This document shows positions 11,515-22,640 of a DNA stretch of 64,000 nucleotides, one piece after another. Source of the DNA: Eunapius fragilis (Eukaryota; Porifera; Demospongiae; Spongillida; Spongillidae); assembly GCA_963681505.1 (NCBI GenBank), contig OY811989.1, positions 1,319,577-1,383,576 on the forward strand, read 5' to 3'. The position numbers were made by a program, and so were the translations under genes. A model generated the notes under the pieces. The model saw only the letters and a list, made by a program, of their open reading frames with translations. It was not told the origin of the DNA and made no database searches. Numbering within the stretch: the first letter of the stretch is position 1; each line of letters opens with the position of its first letter.

Positions 11515-11712
11515 AGACCACACCTGAGTTAAGGTTCCAGCTCCATCATCAGCGATGAACTGATGCAGTAGGCTGCCCCTGTACCAAAATGGTAGGATGA
11601 TGACTTCTGTGAGTGATGATCAGACAGTGAGGTGGTAATGGTGACCCTGAGTTAGCAATTAAACCAATGACACTATCTGTCATGTAGGCATCAGGTGATC
11701 ACTATCAATCCA
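11515..11712 (-). pseudogene. Inverted copy of Fringe exon 7 with flanking intron
   Basis: This is the reverse complement of 27390-27590. The exon copy is 11524-11606, 83 nt like the functional exon, and keeps acceptor and donor dinucleotides. Read on the minus strand it gives [21 protein letters not shown] and then a TAA at 11529-11531 where the gene has TAC (Tyr). No other Fringe exon accompanies it, so it is a dead fragment. It forms part of an LTR-like repeat that flanks the gypsy remnant. Confidence 0.88.
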
Positions 11713-11829
11713 ACATAACACTCCCCAAAGACACTGTATATCCCTCTCCCACCCTCCTCTTCTTCCTTGGTTAATATGTTAATACAGTAATAAGGCTTCC
11801 TTCCTCCCTCTCCCAGGACAAGGAAAATG

Positions 11830-12220
11830 CAACTAGCTGCTATTAGTACCCAATAGTTGAGGGGGATGGTGAGGGAGGGGATGGTGAGGGAGGGGATGGT
11901 GAGGGAGGGAGGTGACAGGGAGTAGAGAGAGAGAATGGGGAGAGAAGGAGGCACATATACACATTACACACATATACACCTACACCCACATCCTATCCCA
12001 TACTTCCATCCCATTCCCTCCAGTACCCCATACCTCCAATCCCATCTCTTCAGAACGTTTATCTTATTGTATCTAATTATTATGTGCCCGTTAAGTAATG
12101 CACTTGCTGTATTTGTTTCAATTAAATTACTTTATTGCTTCAGATTAGTTATAATCAGTTGTTCAGTCCACGCTAATTTATGCCCGAGAGGTTCTTGATG
12201 TGCCTCCTACAGTTACAAGA
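11830..12220. repeat. LTR-like direct repeat, upstream copy
   Basis: Bases 11935-12210 match 14284-14565 in the same orientation. Shared words include TACACCTACACCCACATCCT, CCTCCAGTACCCCATAC, ATTAGTTATAATCAGTTGTT and GCTAATTTATGCCC. With the inverted Fringe piece in front, this could be a truncated 5' LTR of the gypsy remnant. The alternative is an unrelated segmental duplication. Confidence 0.6.
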
Positions 12221-12339
12221 TCCAATAATTGGGCCAGTTTACAATACTGTTTGAGATAGAAGGTAGCCTTCTCCCGATGAGCTAAGTGTATTAGGGCGGG
12301 AAAGTAAATGGCTTTTGCAACATTGGGATTATCGATGCA

Positions 12340-13660
12340 TTTCAACTGGTCTTGCCTTATTTGCTTCATGATGATGTATTGAAGGACAACATGAGGGAGC
12401 TGTAGGAGAACACCTTAATTGAAGAGGGGAAAATGCTGGGACCACTTAAGGAATGTTTCTATTGGTCTGGGTGCAATGAGGCAGTGCGGGAATGGTGCAA
12501 TGTGTTAGATGCACAACAAGGAAATTGGGATTATCTTAGAGAAATGGCTTGTGGAGAAAGGATTTAGAGGAATGCATTTCAACTGGTCTTGCCTTATTTG
12601 CTTCATGATGATGTATTGAAGGACAACATGAGGGAGCTGTAAAAGGACACCTTAATTGAAGAGGAGAAAATGCTGGGACGACTTAAGGAATGTTTCTATT
12701 GGTCTGGGTGCAATGAGGCAGTGCGGGAATGGTGCAATGTGTTAGATGCACAACAAGGAAATTGTCTGCTCCAAAATGAAAAGCAAATCTCCAGACTCTT
12801 AGAGCAGGCCATCTTATGCAAATTGTTTGTGTGGATATAATGGGCCCCCTACCTGAAACGAAAAAGGAAGCAAGTACATCCTAGTAGCAGCAGACTGTTT
12901 CACCAAATGGGTAGAGGCTTATGGCATTCCAAATCAAGAAGCAGTTATGGTAGCGGTAAAGCTGGTTGATGAGATGTTTTGTCGTTTCTCTCTCCCCAAA
13001 CAGGTCCACTCTGACCAAGGCAGGCAGTTTAAATCCCATCTTCTAAAGGAAGTCTATTATCTGCTGCAAATTAAAAAGACCCACACCACCCTATACAGAC
13101 CTCAGGGAAACGTGATGGTGGAGCGATTTAATCGCACTCTACTTGACATGCTGGCTACTGCTGTTGGGGATCACCCATCTGATTGGGAGATACATATCCG
13201 TAAGCTATGTTTCGCATACAAGTGTCCACTCCACTACAGGGTACAACCCATTCTTTCTGATGTTCAGTCGGCCTTATGTACAGTTTGCATCAAGAAACTA
13301 CTCGACTATGTTCATCAATTACGGGGAGGGTTAAAGGAAGCATATGCTCTAGTGAGAAAACAGTGTAAATCGCAACATATCAACGGCAAAAGGCCAGGAA
13401 GGTTCATGGGAAACCTTTCAGTAAAGGCGACATGGTGTGGTTATTTTCACTAGCCGTTCCTAAGAGGGAGTTACAAGAAGTTCCACCTCCCATGGAAAGG
13501 GCCGTTTATAGTGGTGGAGAAAAAGGGAGGGGGGCAGCACGCACAAGATCAAGGACCAAAATGGTGGGAAATTTCAAATTGTGCACTTTGATAGACTGAA
13601 ACTGTGTATGCCTAAGACAAGTGCATTGAATGACCAGCTCGTTACACAAGATTGAGTATA
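12340..13660 (+). pseudogene. Ty3/gypsy integrase remnant
   Basis: In order: an H2C2-type zinc-binding end (EKMLGRLKECFYW, CNEAVREWCN); integrase core with FTKWVEAYGIP, HSDQGRQFKSHL and VERFNRTLLDML, i.e. two of the three DDE acidic residues in context; then, in another frame, TSVHSTTGYNPFFLMFSRP; then a C-terminal piece ending near KLCMPKTS. The longest open frame is 12947-13453. Frameshifts occur near 13225 and 13440. The zinc-finger segment is present twice (about 12345-12530 and 12580-12765). No RT or protease is found, so the element is dead. Confidence 0.85.
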
Positions 13661-13769
13661 AGATTGAGTATAATATATAGTGTGTGGAGGGCGATGAAGA
13701 AGGTTATGGCGATAGGGGAGGAAGAGAAGGTGTACCCAGCTAAAAGAGCACTGAAGATTTTATTCTAGT

Positions 13770-14234
13770 GCCTGGAAAGTGCTTGGTGCTTGAAAAGCAG
13801 ATTGTTGTATTGCACATGGCCAATATTATTATTCATGACCATTCGAGTCAAAGCATGCGTGATTGGTCACACATCCTTGTGCAAAGTGCAGGAACATTCA
13901 GCTATAAAAAAACAGGATAAAGCATCCTCTGTTACTGCACATGGCCAACACTAACTTTGGTGAAATAATAGTTCTTGTTCTTTCAAAGCATGTGCAATTT
14001 CTGTGTTCCTTTTGTAGATTAGAACAAGAGTAATTAAATTAATTAATCAACATGTTATGTAATAAACCAAAAAGGTTGCAATGCCCAACTCTGCCTCCAG
14101 GAGATCAGGGGAAGGGGGGAGGGGAAGGGGTATAATCAGACCACACCTCAGGTATGGCTCCAGCCCCATCATCAGGTGTGGTCTGATTATACCATTGCCC
14201 TCTTCCTCAATACCCAACCCCACCCCCAGGATGT

Positions 14235-14266
<32 letters not shown>

Positions 14267-14575
14267 GGAGGAGGGAGGGAGAGGATGGGGAGAGATGGAG
14301 GCCCATATACACCTTACACACATATACACCTACACCCACATCCTATCCCATACTTCTACCCCATTCCCTCCAGTACCCCATACATACATACATATCCCTT
14401 CAGTACGTTTATCTAATTGTATCTTTTTGACCTACTTGCATGAAATCGAAACAAGAGATGCAAAAAAGTAATTTAATTGAAACACGCAAATTCATCATAT
14501 AATGACTTGATTAGTTATAATCAGTTGTTCAGTCCGTTGCTAATTTATGCCCCCGAGAGGTTGTTACTCCGTACA
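13770..14575. repeat. LTR-like repeat downstream of the gypsy remnant
   Basis: Bases 13770-14175 are an inverted copy of Fringe intron 7 (about 27550-27960), including the last ~40 bases of exon 7. Bases 14284-14565 repeat 11935-12210. It holds GCTATAAAAAAACAGG (13909) and AATAAA (14061), usable as LTR promoter and poly(A) signal. The arrangement (repeat, integrase, repeat) suggests terminal repeats, but no clean TG..CA ends or target duplication are visible. A 19-base duplication (GTTGTTACTCCGTACAACAC) lies at 14562-14600, next to the receptor stop codon. Confidence 0.55.
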
Positions 14576-14584
14576 ACACCGTTG

Positions 14585-15445
14585 TTACTCCGTACAACAC
14601 ATCGTTCTTCGAAGATTGCTGTGAACAACAAAGATTGAGAAAACTGTTATAGGATACATAAGATCTGCAATTAGCGACGCTGCGACCATAAAATACCATT
14701 GGGTAACTTTATCTTCACGGTAAAAAGTGTTTGACAGAGCATATAACACTATGCCAATTAACCTAAGTACCGCGTATTGCAAAACATTGAAAATACTGAC
14801 CAAAGCGATAGACCTCAAGATCCTTCTATTACTTTCTTCCAAAATACCTCTTTTCACTTTCAGGTATGTAAGGATTGGAAATACCACTGTGGGTATAAGC
14901 GACAGCACAAACACCACTATTACCCAAACAGCTTTTGCTGTTAAAAAGTACTCTCCTAGTCTGACACAAGTGGTGTAGAGAAAGATTACGTTGATGCACA
15001 ACACAGCCGCCAATAGTGCCAAATAAGCAATGGCAACGTTCTTTACAGTCAAGATCACAGTTCCCTTCCAAGTGACGCCGTCCACGGTCATAAATTGCAA
15101 AACGGCAACCATTCCAATAGTGAAGGATAGCATCGTGTGTCCCACAAAATATGTGATGTCCGTAAGTTTGATACACTCATCAGCAAAATGGAACCGGAGG
15201 TCGTACACTAAGGAGACCACTCCGTAGCCTGTCGGTCCCACTATGCATAGTATACACACGCAGACATAGAGAAATAAGAGAGGTTTGATGCCTGACCTCT
15301 TCGTCAGGCCGCACAGGTGGTAGAGGAGAAGTGAGGATAGCAGCAGAGATGGAATAATGATGATGACGAGGCGGGCAATATCCTCGGCGAATAAAGGCAG
15401 TTCGCTAGACTGCGATGTGTTCAAGAACGTGCTATTAAGCGTCAT
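14585..15445 (-). CDS. Intronless seven-helix receptor-like protein
   Basis: A single-exon frame of 286 residues starting at MTLNSTFLNTSQ. The N-terminus has two N-glycosylation sequons (NST, NTS) and no obvious signal peptide. Seven hydrophobic stretches follow: LVIIIIPSLLLSSLLL, PLLFLYVCVCILCIV, YFVGHTMLSFTIGMVAVL, AIAYLALLAAVLCINVIF, VWVIVVFVLSLIPTVVFPI, a sixth helix after SNRRILRSIALVSIF, and SLIADLMYPITVFSIFVV. TM3 ends in VDG instead of DRY, and helix 7 has DLMYP where rhodopsin-type receptors have NPxxY. Cys in TM2-3 and ECL2 could form the usual disulphide. I read it as a divergent GPCR at the plasma membrane; ligand unknown. A non-GPCR 7TM family is possible. Confidence 0.7.
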   Translation of the reverse strand: MTLNSTFLNTSQSSELPLFAEDIARLVIIIIPSLLLSSLLLYHLCGLTKRSGIKPLLFLYVCVCILCIVGPTGYGVVSLVYDLRFHFADECIKLTDITYFVGHTMLSFTIGMVAVLQFMTVDGVTWKGTVILTVKNVAIAYLALLAAVLCINVIFLYTTCVRLGEYFLTAKAVWVIVVFVLSLIPTVVFPILTYLKVKRGILEESNRRILRSIALVSIFNVLQYAVLRLIGIVLYALSNTFYREDKVTQWYFMVAASLIADLMYPITVFSIFVVHSNLRRTMCCTE

Positions 15446-17900
15446 GACTGAATATTGCGCAATCAGCCTCCGTGCACAAAATTATTGACAACTGCACAGA
15501 TTTTTTTCGCGCTAATTTATATGGCACGAAGGAAATAACCAAGGATTATTTACAATTACAGTTAAATGTCATTGCTTAAATTAAAATGGCTGCATGTCTC
15601 AGTTGCATAGGTGAAACTTACACTCAACCCCCTCACTCTTTGCGCTATATATGAATAAAATTAGGGTAATTAAAATTATATTATTGATCATTTAACTGAT
15701 TCGGGCAAGTACATTTTGCACCACATTGAGCGCACACTCATAGCTCTACACGCATGGTCATACTATACGTACATGTTACTAATGTTTATTTATACAATGC
15801 CGGGAAGTTAAGTCGGCAATGATGTGTTCACTGATCGATTCTCGATGTACATAGTACCTTGGCTTGGTTTGTGGCAAAGTTTAAGATTGGCATCGTTACA
15901 CCGATGTATGCGATCTAAGTAGTACAGGGGGAGTGGAAAGTAACACCTCGGAACAGTGGAAAATTACAGCGTTCATTGCATATTTGTGGCGCAGTAATTG
16001 GATTGTATAAGTAAACGTCGGTCGCTGTGCATGTCGCGTAAAGCCTCGTTCACAATATGACGCAAGAGCCCGCGATGAGTCGCGATGAATGAAAAAAAGT
16101 TCTGCACTGGGCTCGGCCGTCACTTTTTAATAACGTACAAGTATCGGGCGTGTTTGTTTTATCGCTGCGAAGTCGCATCGCGCCGCAGGAATAGAAATTT
16201 TTTCTATTCCTGCGACAACCATCGCGTCGCATCGCGGACTCTTGCGTCATATTGTGAACCAGGCATGATCGACATCATCACCCGCAAAACATTTTTAACG
16301 CGCGACAATAACCATGACGCAATCGCATGGTCGAATCACAAACCGCTATTGACACAGACACCATCGTGTCTATTTAGCCATTATGCAACTCGGACAAAGT
16401 TAAACAGTGCCTTTCAAGTAACAAAAGAACATGTTCAAGGCAGTGAGTGTGTCACCAGAATAAAGTGAATGGAAAAAAAAAACATGCAAGATAATAAATC
16501 AATCGGAACCTACGCGAGTAGGTTCCATATAGGAATCCAACAGTATCATGAATGTCATTAAAAAAACGTCACTCACGTCTAGCGGGACATTTAAGAATCG
16601 GGTCACTTCGCTCTTAGTGGCATTCGAGCGATATAAAAAAGGACAACAGTTCTGCGTTGTATTTGTGTCACAAGACGGTGTACTTTTAGAGAACAAAAAT
16701 ACTCGTCCCCATCGTCCGTACCCAGTCCCACCTAAAATTTCTCCTCCGTCGGCTTCTTCTTCTTCTTCTTCCTTCCGGAGAGTATAACTCACGACAGGAA
16801 CGTTTGTAAAGCACGCCAAGTGTACCAATCGCTTCAGGATGCGTCCGCAGGTTATCTTCGGGGGTCTGTTAGACGCCTAACTGTTCGGGCAATTAACTAA
16901 AGCGAATAGTACCTCATTTGGTATTCGGTTAAAAATACCCAATTACATCAGCTAGCTATTTTTAAATGCAATAATAGCCACGTGTCGTGGGCGTGATTCA
17001 AATTCTTAATATTCCCGCACGCTGTGGAAGAGGTATACGCACTGAATCCAAGAGCCTTTTCGGGTCCCTACGGCTCCATGTATAAATGTCCAACCATAAT
17101 GCCAAATGGTTGAGAAACGGAATGGAGCAGCGATAACGTTATAGGAAGGCTCCTGACGAATATTCAAGGTATCATTTTCTGCATGACGCCTGTGCGTTAC
17201 TCTCAACTCTTATCATTCGTTACGCAGCTTGAAATGAAAGCCAAAACTACCATACACGTAAGTACCCGACACTATCGCATATAATTGTTTTGACCGAATT
17301 GATTTCTATACTATAGCTTCTTATATAGCATAACTTTCGAATTCTGTCGGTGGAACTACATACGCGATCAGATACTACGGTATACAGTCTACAGCAGATA
17401 ATGTGAAGTAAGAGGCTCCAATTAGAATGTGTCCCCCCCACACCACCGCCCTTACAGAAAAAAAAAACCCGGCAACAACTAGCCACTCGTACACCTACAG
17501 ATATGCCAAACGAGTGCAATACAAGACACGACAAGGTGTCAAGCGCGCTACTGAAAGGACCATCAAAGCGACCACCCCGAATGTGCGTTACACCATGAAT
17601 GTTGGATCTGGACATAAATTATAGCATGAAAAGTGTATCGCTAAAATATTTTATGCAACAGTTACAGCGGAAGATATTGCAGCTCTCTCCGTGCTGTTGT
17701 TTGAAATATGTGCACGCTGTTCGCTGACAACAATTTCGTAATAATGTTAATGTGTATTGTGGTGCATAATTTATATCTAATAGTATCAAAGTTGCTGATG
17801 ACAACGTATTGTGGTTTATCTGATAATAGCGTGAGATCAGTGGGTACATGTAATCTTTGTCTGATGTATTATATGGCTTCACTTGCCAGTGGAGGATTTG
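15446..17900. other. Intergenic stretch with small inverted repeats
   Basis: No supported gene. It is AT-rich and contains the foldback listed at 16043-16266 and a perfect short hairpin GGAACCTACGCGAGTAGGTTCC (11-base arms, 16505-16527). Short ORFs here lack motifs. Confidence 0.5.
16043..16266. mobile_element. Foldback/MITE-like element with ~35-bp terminal repeats
   Basis: The left end GCCTCGTTCACAATATGACG and right end CGTCATATTGTGAACCAGGC are inverted and extend inward through CGCAAGAGCCCGCGATG / CATCGCGGACTCTTGCG. There is an inner hairpin around GGAATAGAAATTTTTTCTATTCC. No transposase is present. The target duplication is unclear. Confidence 0.75.
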
Positions 17901-17906
17901 TTTCAG

Positions 17907-18062
17907 GTCCAGGTCCACGAGTGGTTCCATCCATGTCCAGCTGCAGGATTAGCTCCACCTGCTCTACCTGCTATATATCCTGGATATACAGAAGTATATC
18001 CTGGTCCAGAATATACAGCAGTATATCCTATACAAGATGACATGCTCCTGGGTTATAAATGA
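17907..18062 (+). CDS. Terminal exon of an unidentified gene (Tyr/Pro-rich tail)
   Basis: Acceptor TTTGTTTCAG ends at 17906. From there 51 codons read VQVHEWFHPCPAAG, APPALPAIYPGYTEVYPGP, EYTAVYPIQDD and MLLGYK to a TGA at 18060-18062. A canonical AATAAA follows at 18152. The repeated Y-P pattern (IYPGY, VYPGP, VYPI) is protein-like and unlike the surrounding AT-rich sequence. Upstream exons were not found, so this may be a small real gene or an orphaned exon. Function unknown. Confidence 0.45.
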   Translation, partial: VQVHEWFHPCPAAGLAPPALPAIYPGYTEVYPGPEYTAVYPIQDDMLLGYK

Positions 18063-18151
18063 AATACTTGTACTTATTGTTTAAATAGTAATACTGTGTG
18101 TTTTAATGGTACACCCACACCTCAAAAAATTGCATGGCCACGAGATTCTAA

Positions 18152-18157
18152 AATAAA
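18152..18157 (+). terminator. Poly(A) signal AATAAA after the 17.9-kb exon
   Basis: AATAAA lies about 90 bases past the stop codon of the terminal exon, supporting a transcript end here. Confidence 0.45.
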
Positions 18158-18237
18158 ACTGTCATTTGACATTCTTGCTACATGGTTACTTTTCAAGAAC
18201 TAAATACAATACTAAATCTACCAAAAAATGTAGGAAA

Positions 18238-18521
18238 CAAGTGATAAAAACATTCTCTATGCGAGAAGGTTGGTGGTATATAGGAATCAAAGGCGGTGGT
18301 GGTGTAAAAAGCAAGGGAACAAGGATTGTGATTGAAAAGGAAAAATGAAATAGACCTATATTAGCACACACAGTTAAACATGACGACATGCTGCTAATAT
18401 AGGTCTATTTCTTTTTTCCTTTTCAATCACAATCCTTGTTCCCTTGCTTTTTACACCACCACCGCCTTTGATTCCTATATACCACCAACCTTCTCGCATA
18501 GAGAATGTTTTTATCACTTGT
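18238..18521. mobile_element. Long-arm foldback element
   Basis: Arms 18238-18363 and 18393-18521 are near-perfect inverted repeats of ~125 bp around a ~30-base loop. Arm words include GATAAAAACATTCTCTATGC, GAAGGTTGGTGGTATATAGG and AGCAAGGGAACAAGGATTGT. The right arm is related to 19770-19850, so this is a family. Confidence 0.9.
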
Positions 18522-18639
18522 TGAAATGAGCATTTATTTATAATAGATATACCATTTGGGAACGTAGATATGTGCACATTGATGTACCAAATGCACAATA
18601 TGTTAACACACATGCATACACAAATGCACCTACACAGGT

Positions 18640-18704
<65 letters not shown>

Positions 18705-18800
18705 AGCACATGCACGCACACAGCATACCTGAGAGCACACAAACACAAACACACACACAAGCACATGCACGCACACAGCATACCTGAGAGCACACCACAT
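18640..18800. repeat. (CA)n microsatellite plus a 52-bp tandem duplication
   Basis: About 25 CA units are followed by two copies of a segment containing AAGCACATGCACGCACACAG and CATACCTGAGAGCACAC. Confidence 0.9.
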
Positions 18801-19646
18801 TCATCAACAACACACTGCAGGTATAGGTCTGCATTGAGTTAACAGCTTGTAATTGTAGCACACCTGAATCTGTAGACAAGCAAAGCTGGCAGTCTATACT
18901 GAGAACACAGGTTGGATCCACATACCATACACTCAACTGATTCATTGGGATTGACCAGTAATTGGGTCAAATGCAGTATGAGTAACCTTTACATCACCTG
19001 TCTGAGAGATAACAATACAATGCGATCTGTGATCACGCAATGAAGATATGATATTTTTTCACCACATATGCAGCTCTACAGAAATGATGTCATGCCAAAC
19101 CTTCAAGCCACTAGAGTAAAACAACTTAGGAGTATACACACGCCTGACCCTCCTCTTATTAGGCATGCAATACATATCAAACTGTACAAAAACAGTGAAA
19201 TTTGCACGTGCTTTAACCCATGGTTTCCCGCTTCATGTATACATTAGCATTTCTAAAAGTACATGTATTGCGAGCCATACATGTATAGCTGTACACTCAA
19301 TGAGATACTTACCATACACACCACATATCACACACACACACACAGCATACTTGACAACACCACACAAACCACAGGGTCTGAGTACGAGAAGAGATTAAGA
19401 CTAAGGGTTTATAAAGACACACCAAAAACTCATGTCACATGCGCATACAAACAGCACACATTCCAAAGCCTACTGCATGGGCATTATATAGTCTATGCAT
19501 CCTCATAGTAACACAATGAAGTAACAAATATGCATACAACAGATTGTGTCGTGGTTGTTGATGCCAATCTTAAACTTTGTCACAAAGCAAGGTAGTATTA
19601 ATTATGATGGTTAGGATCTTATCCTTGGTTAGTCAGGAACTACGAT

Positions 19647-19850
19647 AAGGTTTTGAGAAAAGGGTAAATGAGAAAAAAATCCTATATTTAGCACGTGTAA
19701 ATGTAACAGAACCAAAAGAAGTGCTAAATATAGGATTTTTGTCTCATTTACCCTTTTCTCAAAACCTTGTTCTCCTCCTTTTTACACCACCTAATTAATT
19801 CCTATATCCCACCAACTTTCTCATTAGAGAATGTTTTTCTTTACTTGTTA
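19647..19850. mobile_element. Second foldback of the 18.3-kb family
   Basis: Arms around 19647-19690 and 19722-19768 (AAGGTTTTGAGAAAAGGGTA / TACCCTTTTCTCAAAACCTT) form a hairpin. The right side continues to 19850 with TTTTTACACCACC, CTATATCCCACCAACTTTCT and AGAGAATGTTTTT, matching the 18.4-kb arm. The left outer arm is missing. Confidence 0.75.
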
Positions 19851-20170
19851 ATTATGAGAACGAATGGTTAATTGACTATTCAATTAGATACAGCTTAATA
19901 GTTCAGTATAGTTATTCATTTAAAATGGTTAATGATTAATTTTTATACATCTCAATACCTAAACATAGGTATTCAAGTGTCCATCATTATAACCTTCCAC
20001 TGCAACATATCCACACACATTCACACATGCACAAACACATGAACACACATGAACGCACACATGCACACACATATATGGACACACACATTGCACCAGCCAT
20101 TTCCAAGTATTTTATAAATCTACTGCATGCACTTAATACCAAATATCAAACCCTACACCACCCCCTATCC

Positions 20171-21712
20171 AATCCCTTGTGAATTCAATTCAGGGAGTAG
20201 GTAGGGATCACTAAACAATTACACAGAAGCCATGCAATACAGTGTAAGTGCAAACCCACAATTACTATAATCAATTCAAGGTATATAAAGGTGGTTAGGC
20301 CTTACAAGCTTAAGTGGTCGGTAAGTTCCAATTTTCTCCATCCCTCTTCCCCTTTTGGAGGGAGGGATGGCACCTCTTGCTCCTTGGTAAGTGGAGCTTA
20401 AGGGGTGGGGGTAGATAGTAGATAGGTGGGGGTAATAGTAGATAGGTGGGGGTAGATAGTAGATAGGTGGGGGTAGATAGTAGATAGGTGGGGGTAGATA
20501 GCAGATAGGTGGGGGTAGATAGTAGATAGGTGGGGGTAGATAGTAGATAGGTGGGGAAAGATAGTAGATAGGTGGGGGTAGATAGGAGGTGGAGGAAGAT
20601 AGATAGATAGGTAGGTAAGGGGGGGGGGGGAAGATAGGTAGGTAAGGTGGGGGGGGGGGGGGAAAGATAGGTAGGTAAGGTGGGGGGGGGGGGGTAGATA
20701 GTACAGGTGAAGTAGATAGTGGAGTGGAAAGAGTAATAAAGTTATCTACACTACCCCTAACATATCTACCCCCACCCCTATCTACACCACCACCTATCTA
20801 CCCTCACTCCCTATCTACTATCTACCCTCACCATCTATCTACACAACCAATTCTTATCCCGCCCGTAACGTGAGCGGTACCCAACTTTGGCTTAATGGCA
20901 GCGTACACGGGCTGGTAAGAGCCCTTTTAAATGAATAGCATACCATTACTCATTTACTTGAACTGTTACGGGCCCGTGTATGCTGCCGTTACGCCAAAAA
21001 AGTTGGGTACTGCTCATGTTACGGCGAGACAAGAATTGGTTGTGTACTATCTACCCCCACCCCCTATCTACAATCTACCCCCACCTCCTGTCTACAATCT
21101 ACCCCCCACTCCTATCTACAATCTACCCCCACCCCCTATCTACAATCTACCCCCACCTCCTGTCTACAATCTACCCCCCACCCCTATCAACAATCTACCC
21201 CCACCTCCTGTCTACAATCTACCCCCACCTCCTATCTACAATCTACCCCCACCTCCTGTCTACAATCTACCCCCACCTCCTATCTACAATCTACCCCCAC
21301 CTCCTATCTACAATCTACCCCACCTCCTATCTACAATCTACCCCCACCTCCTATCTACAATCCACCCCCACCTCCTATCTACCCCCACCTCCTATCTACT
21401 ATCTATTACCCCCACCTCTTATCTACTATCTACCCCCACCCCCTATCTACAATCTATCCCCACCTATCTACTATCTACCCCCACCCCTTTAAGCTCCACT
21501 TACCAAGGAGCAAGAGGTGCCATCCCTCTCTCCAAAAGGGGAGGAGGGATGTGGAAAATTGGAACTTACCGAACACTTAAGATTACCCTAACCACCTTTA
21601 TATAGCTTGATTATAGTAATTGTGGGTTTGCACTTACACTGTTTTGAATGGTTTCAGTGTTATTAATCAGTGAACCCTATCTATCCCCAAAATTGATTCA
21701 CAAGGGTGCTTC
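20171..21712. mobile_element. 1.5-kb foldback element with tandem-repeat arms
   Basis: The outer arms match as inverted repeats (CAATCCCTTGTGAATTCAAT at the left; ATTGATTCACAAGGGTG at the right). They continue inward through AGTGCAAACCCACAATTACT, AATTTTCTCCATCCCTC and GCAAGAGGTGCCATCCCTC-type sequence. Each arm then holds a minisatellite of ~21-bp units (GTAGATAGTAGATAGGTGGG and complement; 20410-20700 and 21050-21485). An inner inverted repeat flanks the centre (20836-20915 vs 20965-21045, e.g. TACCCAACTTTGGC). The plan, long inverted arms built of short tandem repeats with no transposase, resembles Drosophila FB elements. The IYNLPPPP-type ORF is a repeat by-product. Confidence 0.85.
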
Positions 21713-22640
21713 ATGTTCTATGATAGACATTTGCAAGCTGTTCTGATGTGTGCTGTGCTATCTTTATAGTTGCATGCACACATGATGTATTTAAGACATG
21801 AAAATTGAGTTCTATGATGTCTCTAGATGCCTACCAGAGAAAGTGGCACCAGAAATTTCAACTGACTAAATAGTTACTTGTGACTAGCATAGGGCACTTT
21901 TGAAAACCTCGTATGGAGACATGGCCCATACGTCAGCAGTCATCTTGCATTTTATTTCAAATCGAATTCTAAACAAAAACAAAATGGCCTGAATTCGAAT
22001 TGTATTTTTCAGTGTGTTATAATTAAGCAACTTTATATCAAGACAAAAATTTAATCACTATCGCAGTAGTTATAATATTCAACACTGCCGTATAATTACA
22101 CTGCCGTTAGCTACAATAAGCAGCATTTCGTTAATAAATTCATTTCCACTCTAGCATGCACCTCAGACCCACCACGTCTAACGAGGGTGTGTGTGCATAC
22201 ACTTTAATAACGTTAACGCTTCAGATTTGCAACACGGTTGTTTCGATCTGGACATTAGGTTGCTAATTAGGACACATTCAAACATTACGGCGTTTGGGAT
22301 CCTATAGAAGAGCTGTGGTTTTACGTTCAGAGGCGCTGTTTGCCTCAATATAAAAAAAATAATTTTGAGCTATTCCAATGACGTAATTAAAAAGAATAAT
22401 ACACACAGTTCTCCTTTGGCCTATAAATGCCGCGCATGTGACTACTTAAGGCAGCTTTATATTGTCTTCATTAAGCACTCAGACGGCAACCGATTTTTCT
22501 CGAAACCCCCCAGGCAGATTGGCGTTAAAACTTACTCCTACTCAAAGAGCGATCACTGTATATCACCCTTGCGTTTAGTACATAATGGGGCGTATTTTCT
22601 GGTGAAAGAACGACTCGGAACCATGTTACTAATGAGTAAT
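21713..22640. other. Intergenic stretch, nothing recognised
   Basis: AT-rich unique-looking sequence with no supported coding region or clear repeat. Confidence 0.4.

Noticed and set aside
20931..21605. 224-codon ORF with IYNLPPPP repeats
   Set aside because: It reads the tandem repeat in one arm of the foldback element and has no independent coding support.
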